Source: Candidatus Latescibacterota bacterium (GTDB lineage Bacteria; Latescibacterota; UBA2968; UBA8231). Taken from it: a DNA stretch of 64,000 bases. Below are positions 52,223 to 62,600 of the stretch, piece by piece. Location of the stretch: assembly GCA_022819745.1 (NCBI GenBank), contig JAJEGS010000036.1, positions 62,001 to 126,000 of the forward strand, given 5' to 3'. Numbering within the stretch: position 1 is the first letter of the stretch; every line of letters starts with the position of its first letter. The notes under the pieces were generated by a model. That model was not told where the DNA came from and did not search any database. It saw only the letters and a program-made list of their open reading frames with translations. Both the position numbers and the translations under genes were made by a program.

Positions 52223-52638
52223 GAACTGGGCTGTTGCTAGCCGCTTGGCTGCTCAGCGGCTGCGGCGGCAAAGATCCCACCGCACCGCTTGCACCTGCGC
52301 CTGCACCCTCCGAACCCACCGGCCAGCCCGGGACCGTCGCGGTCGCCAACCACACCGCCTACGATCTCGAAGTGGCGTATCTCAACGAGACCGGTACGAA
52401 CGCGCCGCGGATTGTGCGCACCCATGTGCCGGCCGGCCAGCGCGCGGAGGTTTCGGGCGGAGTGCTGCCAGCCGGTCTAGAAGTGGAATTCGACTTGGTA
52501 CTCGTGCCGCGCACGGCTGACGAGATTCGGGTGCGGCGCAAGGTCCGGGTCTCGATTGACGGCGATTGGGTGTTAAATGTGCGCTTGGCGGACGAATCCG
52601 ACCCCTTCAGCCTAGAGGTAGCCAGCGCGTCTCCATAG
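52183..52638 (+). CDS. Small predicted lipoprotein, 151 aa
   Basis: The ATG at 52183 lies inside the end of selA (40-base overlap) with GAGG just upstream. The N-terminus has a basic stretch, a hydrophobic core and a lipobox: GLLLAAWLLSGCGG, so Cys25 or so should be acylated. A Pro/Ala-rich linker follows, then a ~100-residue beta-rich domain (GTVAVANHTAYDLEVAYLNE ... VSIDGDWVLNVRLADE). No family recognised. The overlap suggests coupling to selA, though a functional link is not obvious. Confidence 0.7.
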   Translation: MDRPSIVARYRAVRTGLLLAAWLLSGCGGKDPTAPLAPAPAPSEPTGQPGTVAVANHTAYDLEVAYLNETGTNAPRIVRTHVPAGQRAEVSGGVLPAGLEVEFDLVLVPRTADEIRVRRKVRVSIDGDWVLNVRLADESDPFSLEVASASP

Positions 52639-52809
52639 GCTGCAAAGAGAGCGCAATATTTTCGCTTGCTTTATCGCGGGGTGGGTTTTACGTTTGATAA
52701 CCCCACGATGAATTTCAGCACTTTCCCCTTACATAATTTCATAGAGCAATTTCTGATAGTCTAGTAGTTGTGCCGTTCGTTTTGGCATAGCTATGAGGAT
52801 CAAAAACCT

Positions 52810-53805
52810 ATGGTGTTGGACATCCGCGACTTGCGCCCACAGGTTGAGCCAGTCGCCGAAACATCGCTAGACCAATTACTCCACGGAGAACAGGCCCAAC
52901 TACATGGGCTGGTGCTTAGCGCGGAGGATTTGGAGCAACTCTTGACCATCGCCGAAGACTCGGGCGACAGCCGACGGCTAGCGGCCATCGACATCTTGAG
53001 CGAGCACCGCTCCTGGCTGTCTTCGCTGCGCCTGCTGCGCCGGATCGTGCGGTTGGCGCACAAGGAACTCGATTCCCGACCAGCCGCGGCCTTGGTACAA
53101 GCACTGCGCCAATGCGACGAAGTCGCCCAATTTCTAACCAGCAAAGAGCGCGCGGTCGCCCGCGAAGCAGCGCGAGGCGTGCCGATCAGCCGCCAGACCC
53201 TCGCGCCGATCATTGAGGCACTAGCGGCGGGCCTTCCAGCCGACATCGCGGCCGTATTGCTCGACAAAATTCGCCGCACGCATCCATCTATGGTGCCCTA
53301 TGCAGTCGATTGCCTCCTCAAGTGCGGTCCCAATGAGAGCCTCTTGCGCGCGTTCTTGGCGCACTTGCCGCAGATACCGCTCTTCGCGCTCTTTATCGAG
53401 GCCGGGTTGCCGCAAACTATGACTTCGACCACTCGCGTCTGGCAACGGGCAGCGCGGATAGCCGCTGAAATCCTCCAAGAGGCCCCATCGGCCAAGCTGC
53501 TGCGCCACCTGCTCAGCAAGTGCGGCGAGGACGCGGCTTTCGCCCGCAACCACGCTCGCTTCCTGCACCGAATCGCCCAACGCGCCGACACCTCGTCGGA
53601 TGCCGATTTAATCGGCCACTTTGAGCGGCTCACCTCTGGTGCCTCCGAGGACAAGGTCGCTCGCCTAGCACAGCTATTAGTCGGATTAAGTGGGAGACTC
53701 GAAGGCCAAGCAGGGCAGCAAGCGGCCGCCTTGCTAGAAAATTGGAAATCTCGCTCGGCTTCGCTCAAACTCAAGATCTATCACTTAGAGCAAGGCATCC
53801 GCTGA
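52810..53805 (+). CDS. Hypothetical helical-repeat (HEAT-like) protein, 331 aa
   Basis: I prefer the ATG at 52810 (MVLDIRDLRPQVE), preceded by a GAGGA some 11 bases upstream, over a TTG at 52768. The product is almost entirely amphipathic helix pairs (LRLLRRIVRLAHKELDSRPA, LAPIIEALAAGLPADIAAVL, AARIAAEILQEAPSAKLLRH), the look of HEAT/ARM-like repeats. No signal peptide. No family recognised; such proteins are usually scaffolds. It is a single gene with its own terminator, preceded by a 170-base AT-rich region that probably holds its promoter. Confidence 0.6.
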   Translation: MVLDIRDLRPQVEPVAETSLDQLLHGEQAQLHGLVLSAEDLEQLLTIAEDSGDSRRLAAIDILSEHRSWLSSLRLLRRIVRLAHKELDSRPAAALVQALRQCDEVAQFLTSKERAVAREAARGVPISRQTLAPIIEALAAGLPADIAAVLLDKIRRTHPSMVPYAVDCLLKCGPNESLLRAFLAHLPQIPLFALFIEAGLPQTMTSTTRVWQRAARIAAEILQEAPSAKLLRHLLSKCGEDAAFARNHARFLHRIAQRADTSSDADLIGHFERLTSGASEDKVARLAQLLVGLSGRLEGQAGQQAAALLENWKSRSASLKLKIYHLEQGIR

Positions 53806-53834
53806 GCATTTGTTCCAATACGAGTCTCCCCAAG

Positions 53835-53869
53835 GGCCGTTCGTCGACGGGCGAACGGCCTTTTTATTT
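53835..53869 (+). terminator. Intrinsic terminator after helical-repeat gene
   Basis: GGCCGTTCG / CGAACGGCC, 9-bp stem, 8-base loop, then TTTTTATTT. It overlaps the last codons of the convergent lptG-like gene. Confidence 0.85.
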
Positions 53870-54937
53870 GTGCACGCGCCACAGCAAGACCAAGGCCAAG
53901 ACGGCAAACAACAGGTTGGCTATCCACGCGCCTAGCCAAGGCGAGAGGATTTGATTCCAACCGAGGGCTTGGCCGGCCTTGACGCAACTGTAATAGACAA
54001 AACAGATCAGGACGCCCAAGCCAAAGCTGTTGGCCAAACCGGCGCGGCGGGCATTGGCACCGAGGGTTGCACCGAGGGCGATGATGATGAAGCTAGTTAG
54101 GGGAAAGGATATTTTCAGGTGCAAATCGACGCGCTGGCGCGTAGCGTCCTCCCCGTTGAGCGTGGCGCGGGCGATGTAGTCGGCCAACTCGGCGTAGTTC
54201 ATTTCCTCGGGGTCCTTTTGCTGGCGAGCAAAGTCGCTGGGTAGCAACGACAAGCTCGGCAGAGATAGGGTATCGAAGGAAGAAGTCGCCACAGCTTCGC
54301 CCTCGGTAAAGCGAAAGCGACGGCCTTCGAAAAGCACCCAAGTGCCCTCCCGCCACTCCATGCGTCGGGCCACCGCGCGCTCCAGCGGAGTGTAGCCGTG
54401 CAGCCGCTCCCAAGACACTTCGTCGGCGCGTTGCCGCCCCGCATCGTAGCTGCGGGCGTACACGAACTGGCTGCCCGCGTCTTGGAGCAGGACTTGGCGG
54501 CGGGAGCCGTCGCTGCGGTGATAGGACTTAATCTCGTCGCTGATTTGATTGTACCGATAGGTAGCAGGCGGGACCACCCAATCAGTAAAGAAAAAGGCCG
54601 CGACCGAAACGGCGAGAGCGCACGCCAAGACTGGGGCCAGTAGGCGATACAGGCTAATGCCAGTGGCCTTCATGGCGGTGATTTCGTTTTGGCGTGCCAA
54701 GCTGGTCAGGGCAAAGAGTGCGCCTAGCAGCGCGGCGATGGGCAGGGTCAAGATGAGCCAGTACGGCAACCGATAGACGTAGTAAAGCAAGATTTGCTCG
54801 GGACGAGCCTCAAAGTCGATAAAGGTGTCGATGTTCTCAGTGAGGTCGATGATCACCGCAATGAGCAACAGGCTGCCCACGGCGATCCCTAGACACAACA
54901 GGAAGCGGCGCGTCAGATAGAGGTCGAGGGTGCGCAT
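53864..54937 (-). CDS. lptG: Lipopolysaccharide export permease, LptG-like (YjgP/YjgQ family), 357 aa
   Basis: Family pattern: MRTLDLYLTRRFLLCLGIAV at the N-terminus, LPIAALLGALFALTSLARQNE after the second helix pair, and two C-terminal helices (LGVLICFVYYSCVKAGQALG, AWIANLLFAVLALVLLWR). Three hydrophobic helices, a ~150-residue periplasmic beta-jellyroll, then three helices. With LptF and the LptB ATPase it pulls LPS from the inner membrane. It is one base downstream of the lptF-like gene on the same strand. Which copy is F and which is G is assigned by order and length and is tentative. Confidence 0.88.
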   Translation of the reverse strand: MRTLDLYLTRRFLLCLGIAVGSLLLIAVIIDLTENIDTFIDFEARPEQILLYYVYRLPYWLILTLPIAALLGALFALTSLARQNEITAMKATGISLYRLLAPVLACALAVSVAAFFFTDWVVPPATYRYNQISDEIKSYHRSDGSRRQVLLQDAGSQFVYARSYDAGRQRADEVSWERLHGYTPLERAVARRMEWREGTWVLFEGRRFRFTEGEAVATSSFDTLSLPSLSLLPSDFARQQKDPEEMNYAELADYIARATLNGEDATRQRVDLHLKISFPLTSFIIIALGATLGANARRAGLANSFGLGVLICFVYYSCVKAGQALGWNQILSPWLGAWIANLLFAVLALVLLWRVHK

Positions 54938-54938
54938 C

Positions 54939-56237
54939 TCAGGTCTCTTGCGCCCCTCGGCGGCCAGCGCGATCGTACGCGACTAACCACAACAACCCCC
55001 ATCCGACAAGGGCGAAAACCCCATTGGGCGCCCACATCGCCAACGGCGGTGGAATATAGCCGCGGTCGGCCAACTCCTCGCCGCCGATGAGGAACATCCA
55101 GTAGATCCAAAAGAAGAACAAGCTGATGCCGACAGAGACGGCCGCGCCGCGCCGGCGAATCAGCGCACCCAATGGGGCACCGACCAGCGCGAAGACCAAA
55201 CAAGCGGCCGGAATGGATAGCTTCTTGTGAATCTCGACCAAGTACTCGTTGATCCGCCCCGCGCGCCGGTCTATGTGCCGCCACTGTCGGCGCAGGGCCT
55301 CGGTCGCCTGTTGCCCTTCTCGCGCTAGCTCACTGGCCGTAGAATCGGCGAACTGGCTTTGGTGCAGTTTGAGGTAGCGCGCGGCAATCGAATCGAGGCG
55401 TCCGTAGGCGCGCTCCTGCTCACCGCGGCGCTCTAGCACCAAGCGGTGCATGGCCGCGATGTCTAGCTCGCGGTCGCTGCGGTAAGACGAGGGGCGGTGC
55501 TCGTAGCGGCGGCGCTCGTCCTTGATGTGCAGCACTTGGCGGGCAAAAGTGCCGTAGAAAAAGCGCTCCTCTTGGCCGGCTTCGACGCGCTGGACATGGC
55601 CTTCCTCCAACTCCAAGCGGATGTAAGCTCCATCGCCCAACAGCGCGAGGCGGCCCTTAGGGGCGTGGACAATCACCGGCGGCCCAGGGCGCGAGGCGTC
55701 GTAGAGTGCGATGCCGGCCAGTTCGTTAGTCTCTGGGTCAATCTGGCGGATCAGTAGGTGATAATCGCCCAAGTCGGGTATGAAGACCCCTTCCCTTTCC
55801 CGCAGCACCAAGGCCGCTTTCGTCCGTTGCAAGCTCGACGACAGGACGCGGGTTTGGTGGTTCCAGTCCGGGAGGATCTGGTCGTTAAAAAGCACCATTA
55901 ACAGGGTGAGCAAAAAAGCGGCTACCAGCACCGGCCGCAGGAGCAGCCAAAAGCTCACCCCGCAGGCTTTGGCCGCGATGATTTCCCCGTCGGCGGCGAG
56001 GCGAGCAAAGGCCATGAGCACGGCGATGAGCACGGCCATAGGCACGGCCAGCGCCACGATCCAAGCCAAGTTAAAGAGCAAAAGTTGGAGCGCCGCCAGC
56101 AGGGTTAGCCCCTTGCTCAACACTTGGTCCATCGTCTGCAATACGACGTCGATCAGCAGGATGAAGAGAATCAGCGCAAAGCCGAGCGCAAAGGGCCAAC
56201 CGTGCTCTTTGAGCACATAGCGGGACAGGGTCGTCAT
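54939..56237 (-). CDS. lptF: Lipopolysaccharide export permease, LptF-like (YjgP/YjgQ family), 432 aa
   Basis: N-terminus LSRYVLKEHGWPFALGFALI, then VPMAVLIAVLMAFARLAADGE, the conserved YjgP/YjgQ loop, and a C-terminal block KKLSIPAACLVFALVGAPLG with RRGAAVSVGISLFFFWIYW. The periplasmic domain is extended by a ~100-residue charged helical section (RLVLERRGEQERAYGRL ...) not typical of E. coli LptF. It is the first gene of the pair. Presence of both subunits shows a diderm envelope with LPS. Confidence 0.88.
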   Translation of the reverse strand: MTTLSRYVLKEHGWPFALGFALILFILLIDVVLQTMDQVLSKGLTLLAALQLLLFNLAWIVALAVPMAVLIAVLMAFARLAADGEIIAAKACGVSFWLLLRPVLVAAFLLTLLMVLFNDQILPDWNHQTRVLSSSLQRTKAALVLREREGVFIPDLGDYHLLIRQIDPETNELAGIALYDASRPGPPVIVHAPKGRLALLGDGAYIRLELEEGHVQRVEAGQEERFFYGTFARQVLHIKDERRRYEHRPSSYRSDRELDIAAMHRLVLERRGEQERAYGRLDSIAARYLKLHQSQFADSTASELAREGQQATEALRRQWRHIDRRAGRINEYLVEIHKKLSIPAACLVFALVGAPLGALIRRRGAAVSVGISLFFFWIYWMFLIGGEELADRGYIPPPLAMWAPNGVFALVGWGLLWLVAYDRAGRRGAQET

Positions 56238-56408
56238 GGGTCGAAAGGGTTACGGGGCTGTGGCGCGCAGCACTCAGGGTACCTCGTTGCAATCGGGGAG
56301 ACCCCGGACGGGCCACGGACTTAGTTTCCTTAAATATAACGACTTAGGCTGCTGTCTAAAAAACGCGCGCCGCATCGCGCAACGGGAATGGTTTTTGCAA
56401 GGGCTTCC

Positions 56409-56437
56409 TTGAAATAATTGCAGCCGCGTGCTATGTT
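56409..56437 (+). promoter_or_regulatory. Candidate promoter upstream of the sprA-like gene
   Basis: TTGAAA (56409-56414), 17-base spacer, TATGTT (56432-56437). The leader to the ATG at 56698 would be about 255 bases. No other good promoter was seen in the 460-base gap. Confidence 0.5.
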
Positions 56438-56697
56438 TTCAGGTAGTTGCCCGCTTCGTCTGGGCAGCGTCCTCCTGTTTTTGGGTCTGGAGACCGCCTA
56501 TCGCGTTTGGTTAATACAGAAGCCGTTCGGCGCATTGCTTTGGCCATGGCCGAATCACCAGTGAAGGCTTCTGAGTCGTTTCCGCTAAACCTCAATTGAA
56601 AGACTGCTCTTTAGTTGAGACTGCCGAGCGCATTCGGCTTGACGCCGCGAACTCTCATCCTTTAGGGGCTTGCGAGCACGTCAAACAATAAACGTCG
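56438..56697 (+). other. Structured 5' leader of the sprA-like gene
   Basis: No gene is seen. Several stems can be drawn in order: TGCCC/GGGCA, AGAAGCC/GGCTTCT enclosing TTCGGC/GCCGAA, CTCAA...TTGAG, and GCCGA/TCGGC. There is no Shine-Dalgarno before the ATG. It may be a regulatory leader or a small RNA; I recognise no known riboswitch or RNA family. Confidence 0.4.
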
Positions 56698-59600
56698 ATG
56701 GGTGTGAATTTAGAGGTGTTTCTCCGCTTTTCCCGCCAAGCGTTTTCCTCGTGGCTGTGTGTTTGCTTGCTCGCGGTAGTGGTACGCGCCGAGCCTGGTC
56801 TGCACTTCGAGCCGTTATACGGCCCGCTTTCCCAACGCTTTGCCGTCCCTAGCCAAACTGCCTTTGGGACTGGCCAGCCGCTCTTGCCCGCCCCCGCCCG
56901 CGCGCTGATCTCGTACCAAGCCGTAGTGGACTCCTTGGGAATGGCCCACTACGGCCGCCGCGTCAGTGGATTCACCGAGGGACCAACAGTCACCGTGACT
57001 CTAGACGACTATCTCCGCATAGAGTACCAAGCGAGGCACCAACGGCTTTGGCACCAGCAAATCCGCCGCGATTTTCGCAGCACAGCTTCCGAGCAGCGCC
57101 AGCGCCGGGGCAGCCGCTTTGAGTGGACGGTGCCCTTTTCCGCGCCCAAACCCCTGCGGCGCTTTATCGGCGACCAAGGCCCCAGCCTCGCACTCAATGG
57201 CTCGCGCACCATAATCATTTCTGGCAAGAGCGAGTGGACCGATGGCGAGGTGCAGACCTCGTTTGGCCGCAGTTCCAAGTTCCCCTCGCTGGGCATCGAA
57301 CAGGAATCCGATTTCACGGTGGAAGGCAAAGTCGGCGAGTTGATCAACATCCGCATCGATCAAGACACCCAAAACCTCGGCTCGGCCTTTGGCTCCGGTT
57401 TGGGCGATCAGCTATCCAATCAGATCAAACTCGACTACGAAGGCGAGGAAGACTCCATATTCCAAGAGGTGCAGGCCGGCAACACCACTTTAGAGCTGCC
57501 CAATACTCGCTTCGTCGGCTTCCGGCAGAAAAACAAGGGCCTTTTCGGCATCCGCGCTAAAGGGCACGTCGGGCCGCTGGCCTTTACGACCGTAGCCAGC
57601 CACGAAAAGAGCAAGTCTAACCGCCAGACCTTCAAGGGCGGAGCGGCCATCGACACGCTTCAGCTCAGAGACTACCAATACATCCGCAATACGTATTTCT
57701 TCTTACACGAATTCTACCGCGCCCACCTTTCCGACTTCCGCAGTTTGTTGGAAGGAGTGCAGTTTGGCCCAGAAAACTTCGTCGATATCAGCCGCCTCGA
57801 GGTCTATATCAACGACTTCAATACGCGGAATGACGCCGAGCTATTCGCCAGACCCGGCGTTGCTTGGGTCGATCCGTCCGACTCCCTCTCCACCATCGAG
57901 TGCTTTGACGCGGCGGACAATCGCCTACGCAACAGCGGCTGCTCTGAGGAGGGGACCTGGCACCGGCTCGACCCGGACGACGACTACTCGGTCGTGGCCG
58001 AGGCGGGTTATATCGTCCTCAACAGGCCCGTATCTGACCCCTATGCCATGGCCGTGCATTTCAAAACCAACGCGCCGGACTTCGACGGCACGCTCCAACA
58101 GGAGACAGCCCGGCTCAAAGCCGGCGCAGAATCCGACTCCTTGTATCTGAAGCTGATCAAAGCCCGCAATCCCCGTCCGGGTTTTCCCACTTGGAATCTA
58201 GAGTGGAAAAACGTGTACCGCATTGCCTCTGGTTTTTCCACTGGCCGCCGCTTCGACCCCAAGACTTTGCAGGTCGATATCGCCAAGGAAGTGCCCGGCC
58301 AAGAGGACCAACTTTCGCAACAGGGTCGCTCCTACTTGCAGATTTTGGGCTTGGACGAGCGCGGCAAAGACCCCGGTAGCGCGCCCGACCGCGTTATCGA
58401 CGCCGACTACATAGGGCTGGACGACATCCGCGGGCACTTGATTTTCCCCGACCAGCGGCCCTTTGATCCACGCTCCAACAAATATCGCGGCCTACTCGAC
58501 GAACCCGTCCCTGCCATCTACGACGAGCAGCAGCAACGCGCCCAGATCGAGGCCAGCCGCTACAAAATCCTCGTCCGCGCCGCCTCCTCAGAGCAGCGCA
58601 TCCGGCTGGGCGGCATCTTCGGCGGCGTCCGGGCCGAGACCGTGGAGGTCCAGCTAAACGGTCGCCCTCTGACGCGAGACACCGACTACCGAGTCGATTA
58701 CACAGGCAGCGTGACGTTTCTCGGCTCGGTCGCTCAGGAAGTGGCAGACCCCGGCGCGGACTTGGAAATCTCCTTTGAATCCGAGGATGTCTTCAACATC
58801 GGCAGCCAGCAAAAGACCCTGTTGGGCTTGCGCACCGAGTACGAGTTCTGGGGCGGCGACGGGCGCGTGGGCAGCACCATGATCTACAACAACGAGCGTT
58901 CGAGCGACCGGCGGGTGCGGGTGGGCAATGAGCCGACGCGCACGGTGATCTGGAACCTCGACTTGCGCGCCCGGCGCGAAGTGCCAATCCTCACCCGCGT
59001 CGTCGATATGCTGCCGCTGGTCAAGACGGCCGTTCCCTCGGAAGTGACCCTTGACGCCGAAATCGCGCAAAGCCGCCCCAATCTCAACACCAAGGGGCGC
59101 GGCTACATCGACGATTTTGAAGACAGCGAGCGGCCCATTTCCCTAATCGTCAACCGCACGCGCTGGGCACCGGCTAGCGCACCGGTTGGCGCGCGCTTCG
59201 GCGCGGAAAATCGCACGCATTTCATCTGGTACAATCCCTACGACGGGGTGCTGCGCACCGACATCTGGCCCAACCAAGAAGAGCAAATCGAAGCCCAAAA
59301 CCGACGCACCGACATCCTAGCGCTAGAGCTGCTGCCGCGCCTCGAAGCCGCCGAGTCTTGGGGCGGAGTCTCCCTCGCCTTTTCGACTGTCAACGACTTG
59401 TCCGAGTCCAAGTTCCTAGAGATTTGGGTCCGGGGCGAAGAGGGCACCTTGCACGTGAACTTAGGGGACCAAATCAACGAGGATTACATCGCCAATGGCC
59501 GCCTCGACACCGAAGACGAGCCTTTCCCCGGACAAGCCGCAGGAGACGGGTTGGTGTCGCGGGAGGAAGACGTGGGCATCGACGGCCGCAACGACGAAGC

Positions 59601-62600
59601 CGAATTGAACTTCTACTTGCGGCTGCAAGACGCTGCGTTCGACACCACCCGCTCCCTAGCCGAGCGGAAGCAGGCCTTTGCCGCGCTCTACCCAGACCCC
59701 GATCCTCTGCGCCCCAATCGCTCATCCGACGACCCCGAGGGAGACAACTGGAAATACGACTCCCAACGCAACAAGAACGATTACAGCCACATCAACGGCA
59801 CCGAGAACAACAAAAAAGATGTCGCAAGCGGCGACCGCCCGGACACCGAAGACCTCAACAACAATGGCGTGCTCGACCGCCGCAACAACTACTACCACTA
59901 CGAAATCGACCTGTCGTCGAGCCATTACGAGGTCGCCGGGACTCAAAACGAAGGCTGGCGTCAGCTCCGCGTGCCCCTGTTCGGCCCCCATGTCGAGCGC
60001 GTGGGCTTGCCCGACTCCACCCGCATCGAATACGCGCGCCTGATGCTTTCAAGCGGGCTGCAGTCGGACGTAGCAGACACCGTGCGAGCCGAGATCGCGC
60101 TGGTGGAAATCGTGGGCAACAAGTGGCAGGAAGACGAAGTAGTGCGGCTCGATGATCGCTTCCCGCTCGGCGACCGCGAGGCCCTCGACGTCACGGTCAT
60201 CGGCACCGACAAGAGCCAGAGCTACCGACCGCCACCTGGCGTGAAAATCCGCCGCAACGTGCAGTCGCGCACCCGCGAACGCGAGCAGTCCCTCGTACTG
60301 GCCTACGAAAACCTAGAGCCTGGGCACCAAATGTCGGCGACTCGCATCCTGCCCCGCTCTGCCAATTACACCAGCTACGAGCGGCTGCGCATGTACGTCT
60401 ATGGCGATTCGAGCGGAACCATTGAATACGCCCACGGCGATTCGAGCGACTTGGTGCTCTTCGTGCGCTTTGGCGTGGATTCGACCAACTACTACGAGAC
60501 CATCAGCCCCATTTTCCCGGGTTGGACCGGAGGGCGCAAGGGCTGGAAGGGCAATCAAGTAGATGTGGATTTGCCGGTCATCTCCCAACTCAAGGCCCTG
60601 CTGCAATCCGGGCAGGCCGATACCACCACGGGCGAGTTCTACTACACTTACCGGGTAATCGACCCGCGCGGGGCACCGCTAGACGGCAAGAGCTTGATCG
60701 CTCAGCGCGAGTTGGAGGCGCTGCACGCGGCTGGCTACGACCCCCAAGTCGAGCGCTTTTCCCTAGACCAAATTTTTGCGCGGTCGGGCCTGCGCAGCGG
60801 CGAGCAAGCCATTTACCGAGTGCGCGGCAACCCGTCAATGCAGTCGATCAAACAACTGAGCATTGGCCTGCGCAACCGCGCTGCAAACCGCGCGTACAGC
60901 GGTCGCATCTTCCTCGACGAGCTGCGCCTCGACGAGGCGCGCAACGATCCCGGGCTGGCCGCGTACGCCCAGCTCAACACCAAGCTAGCCGACTTTGCCA
61001 ACCTCGGCGGCAACGTGCTCTGGCGGCAGGAAAACTTCCGCAGCTTTACCGGCCAAGGAGGCAACAGCACAGACCGCGAAACTGCGTTGTCGGTCTCCAC
61101 CAACGCGCAAAAGCTCCTGCCGAGTAGTTGGGGTTTTTTAATCCCGGTCAAGGTAAATGTTAGCCGTTCGACTAGCTTGCCGCGCTTCGGCCCCGGCTCG
61201 GATGTGGAACTGACCGCCGAAGAAAAGCTAGAGCAACAAGCCGTTCGCTCCAAGGAATTCTACGACGTGTCCATCAGCCGGCGGCAGGGCAAAAACTTCT
61301 TCTTGCGCTGGACCCTCGACCAGATGAACCTGCGGCTGTCGCATTCGCGCGAACACAGTTCAGATCCGGTGCGCCCAATCAACGAGCGCGAAGCCCAGAC
61401 CATGAACTTCAACTACAGCATGCCCCTGCCCAAACCAGAACTGCGGATCATGCGCTGGTTGCCGGAGTTCATGCCCACGGGCTGGACGCGGATGGAGTTT
61501 CGCCCGCTGCCGACGAGCCTGACCTACGCGGTCAACGGCAGCCGGCGCACCTCGCGGCTTTTGCGCCGCGGCGACGACGAACCGACCGCACAGGAGGACT
61601 TTGCGCTCGTCGAAACCTATGCCTCTAAGCTCAATCCGCTCTCTGGTCTATCGGCCAACTACAACCTCAAAATCGACCGAGACTTGCGCAAAAAATTCGT
61701 CCCCGACAAGCGCAGCTTTGGGCGCGAGGTCGGGCGCAGACAAACAGCCGACTTGGGCTTTTCGCTGCGCTTAGTCTCGTGGCTGGACCAAAACTACACC
61801 TTCAAGGCCAATTACGAAGAGCAAAATGACCCAGCGCAGCGGCGCGGAGTGGCCCCGATCGATTCAATCAGCGGCCTGCCGTTCAATACCCTCGACATCG
61901 ACACCCGGAATGACCTCTCGGCCCGTCTCAATCTCAAAATCCCAACCCTGCTCAAGAATTTGGGCAAGGCCCCGGGGCAAAGCCGCAAGGCGCAACAGCG
62001 CGCCGACCGAGACCGCAATCGCAATCGAAACCGAAACATAGACGAGGACGCGCCGACCTCGAAGGAAGGCCAAGCTGAGCAGAAGCAAAGCCAAGCCGAG
62101 GAAGAGCAAAGCCAAGCCGAGGAAGAGCAAAGCCAAGCTGAGGAAGAGCAAAGCCAAGCTGAGGAAGAGCAAAGCAAAGCTGAGGAAGAGCAAAGCAAAG
62201 CCGACCAGAAAAAAAACCAAGCCCAAGAAGAGCAAAGCAAAGCCGACCAGAAGAAAGACCAAGCCAAAGAGGAGCAAAGTAAAGCAAAACCGCCGCAAGG
62301 CCCCAATATCCTCCGCCGCCTCGCCGGATGGACTGGCCGCCTCGTCGAGCCGGTCAACGCCAGTTGGCGGCGCAACACCACCTCGCGCCGCTTCAATTTG
62401 CTGCAGCGGCCTTCGCTCTCCTATCAACTCGGCCTTGAAGACACCCTGCGGGTGCGGCAAGTGACCCAAGGGCTGACCCACCAAGACAATTGGTTGCACA
62501 CATCCTCGTTTGAGGCTGGTTCGGGGATGCGGTTGCCCTTTGGTATTAGTGTCAAAGTCAACTCCAAGGAGCAGACCACCGAGCGCAGCGGCGCTTCGCA

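Noticed and set aside
52660..52720. GGGGTGGGTT ... AACCCCAC hairpin upstream of the helical-repeat gene
   Set aside because: Only a short interrupted stem with a mismatch and no T-run; not strong enough to call a terminator or riboswitch.
62080..62289. CRISPR-like regular repeats
   Set aside because: Repeats are contiguous 21-bp in-frame units without spacers, so they are a coding tandem repeat and not a CRISPR array. No CRISPR array was found elsewhere in the window.
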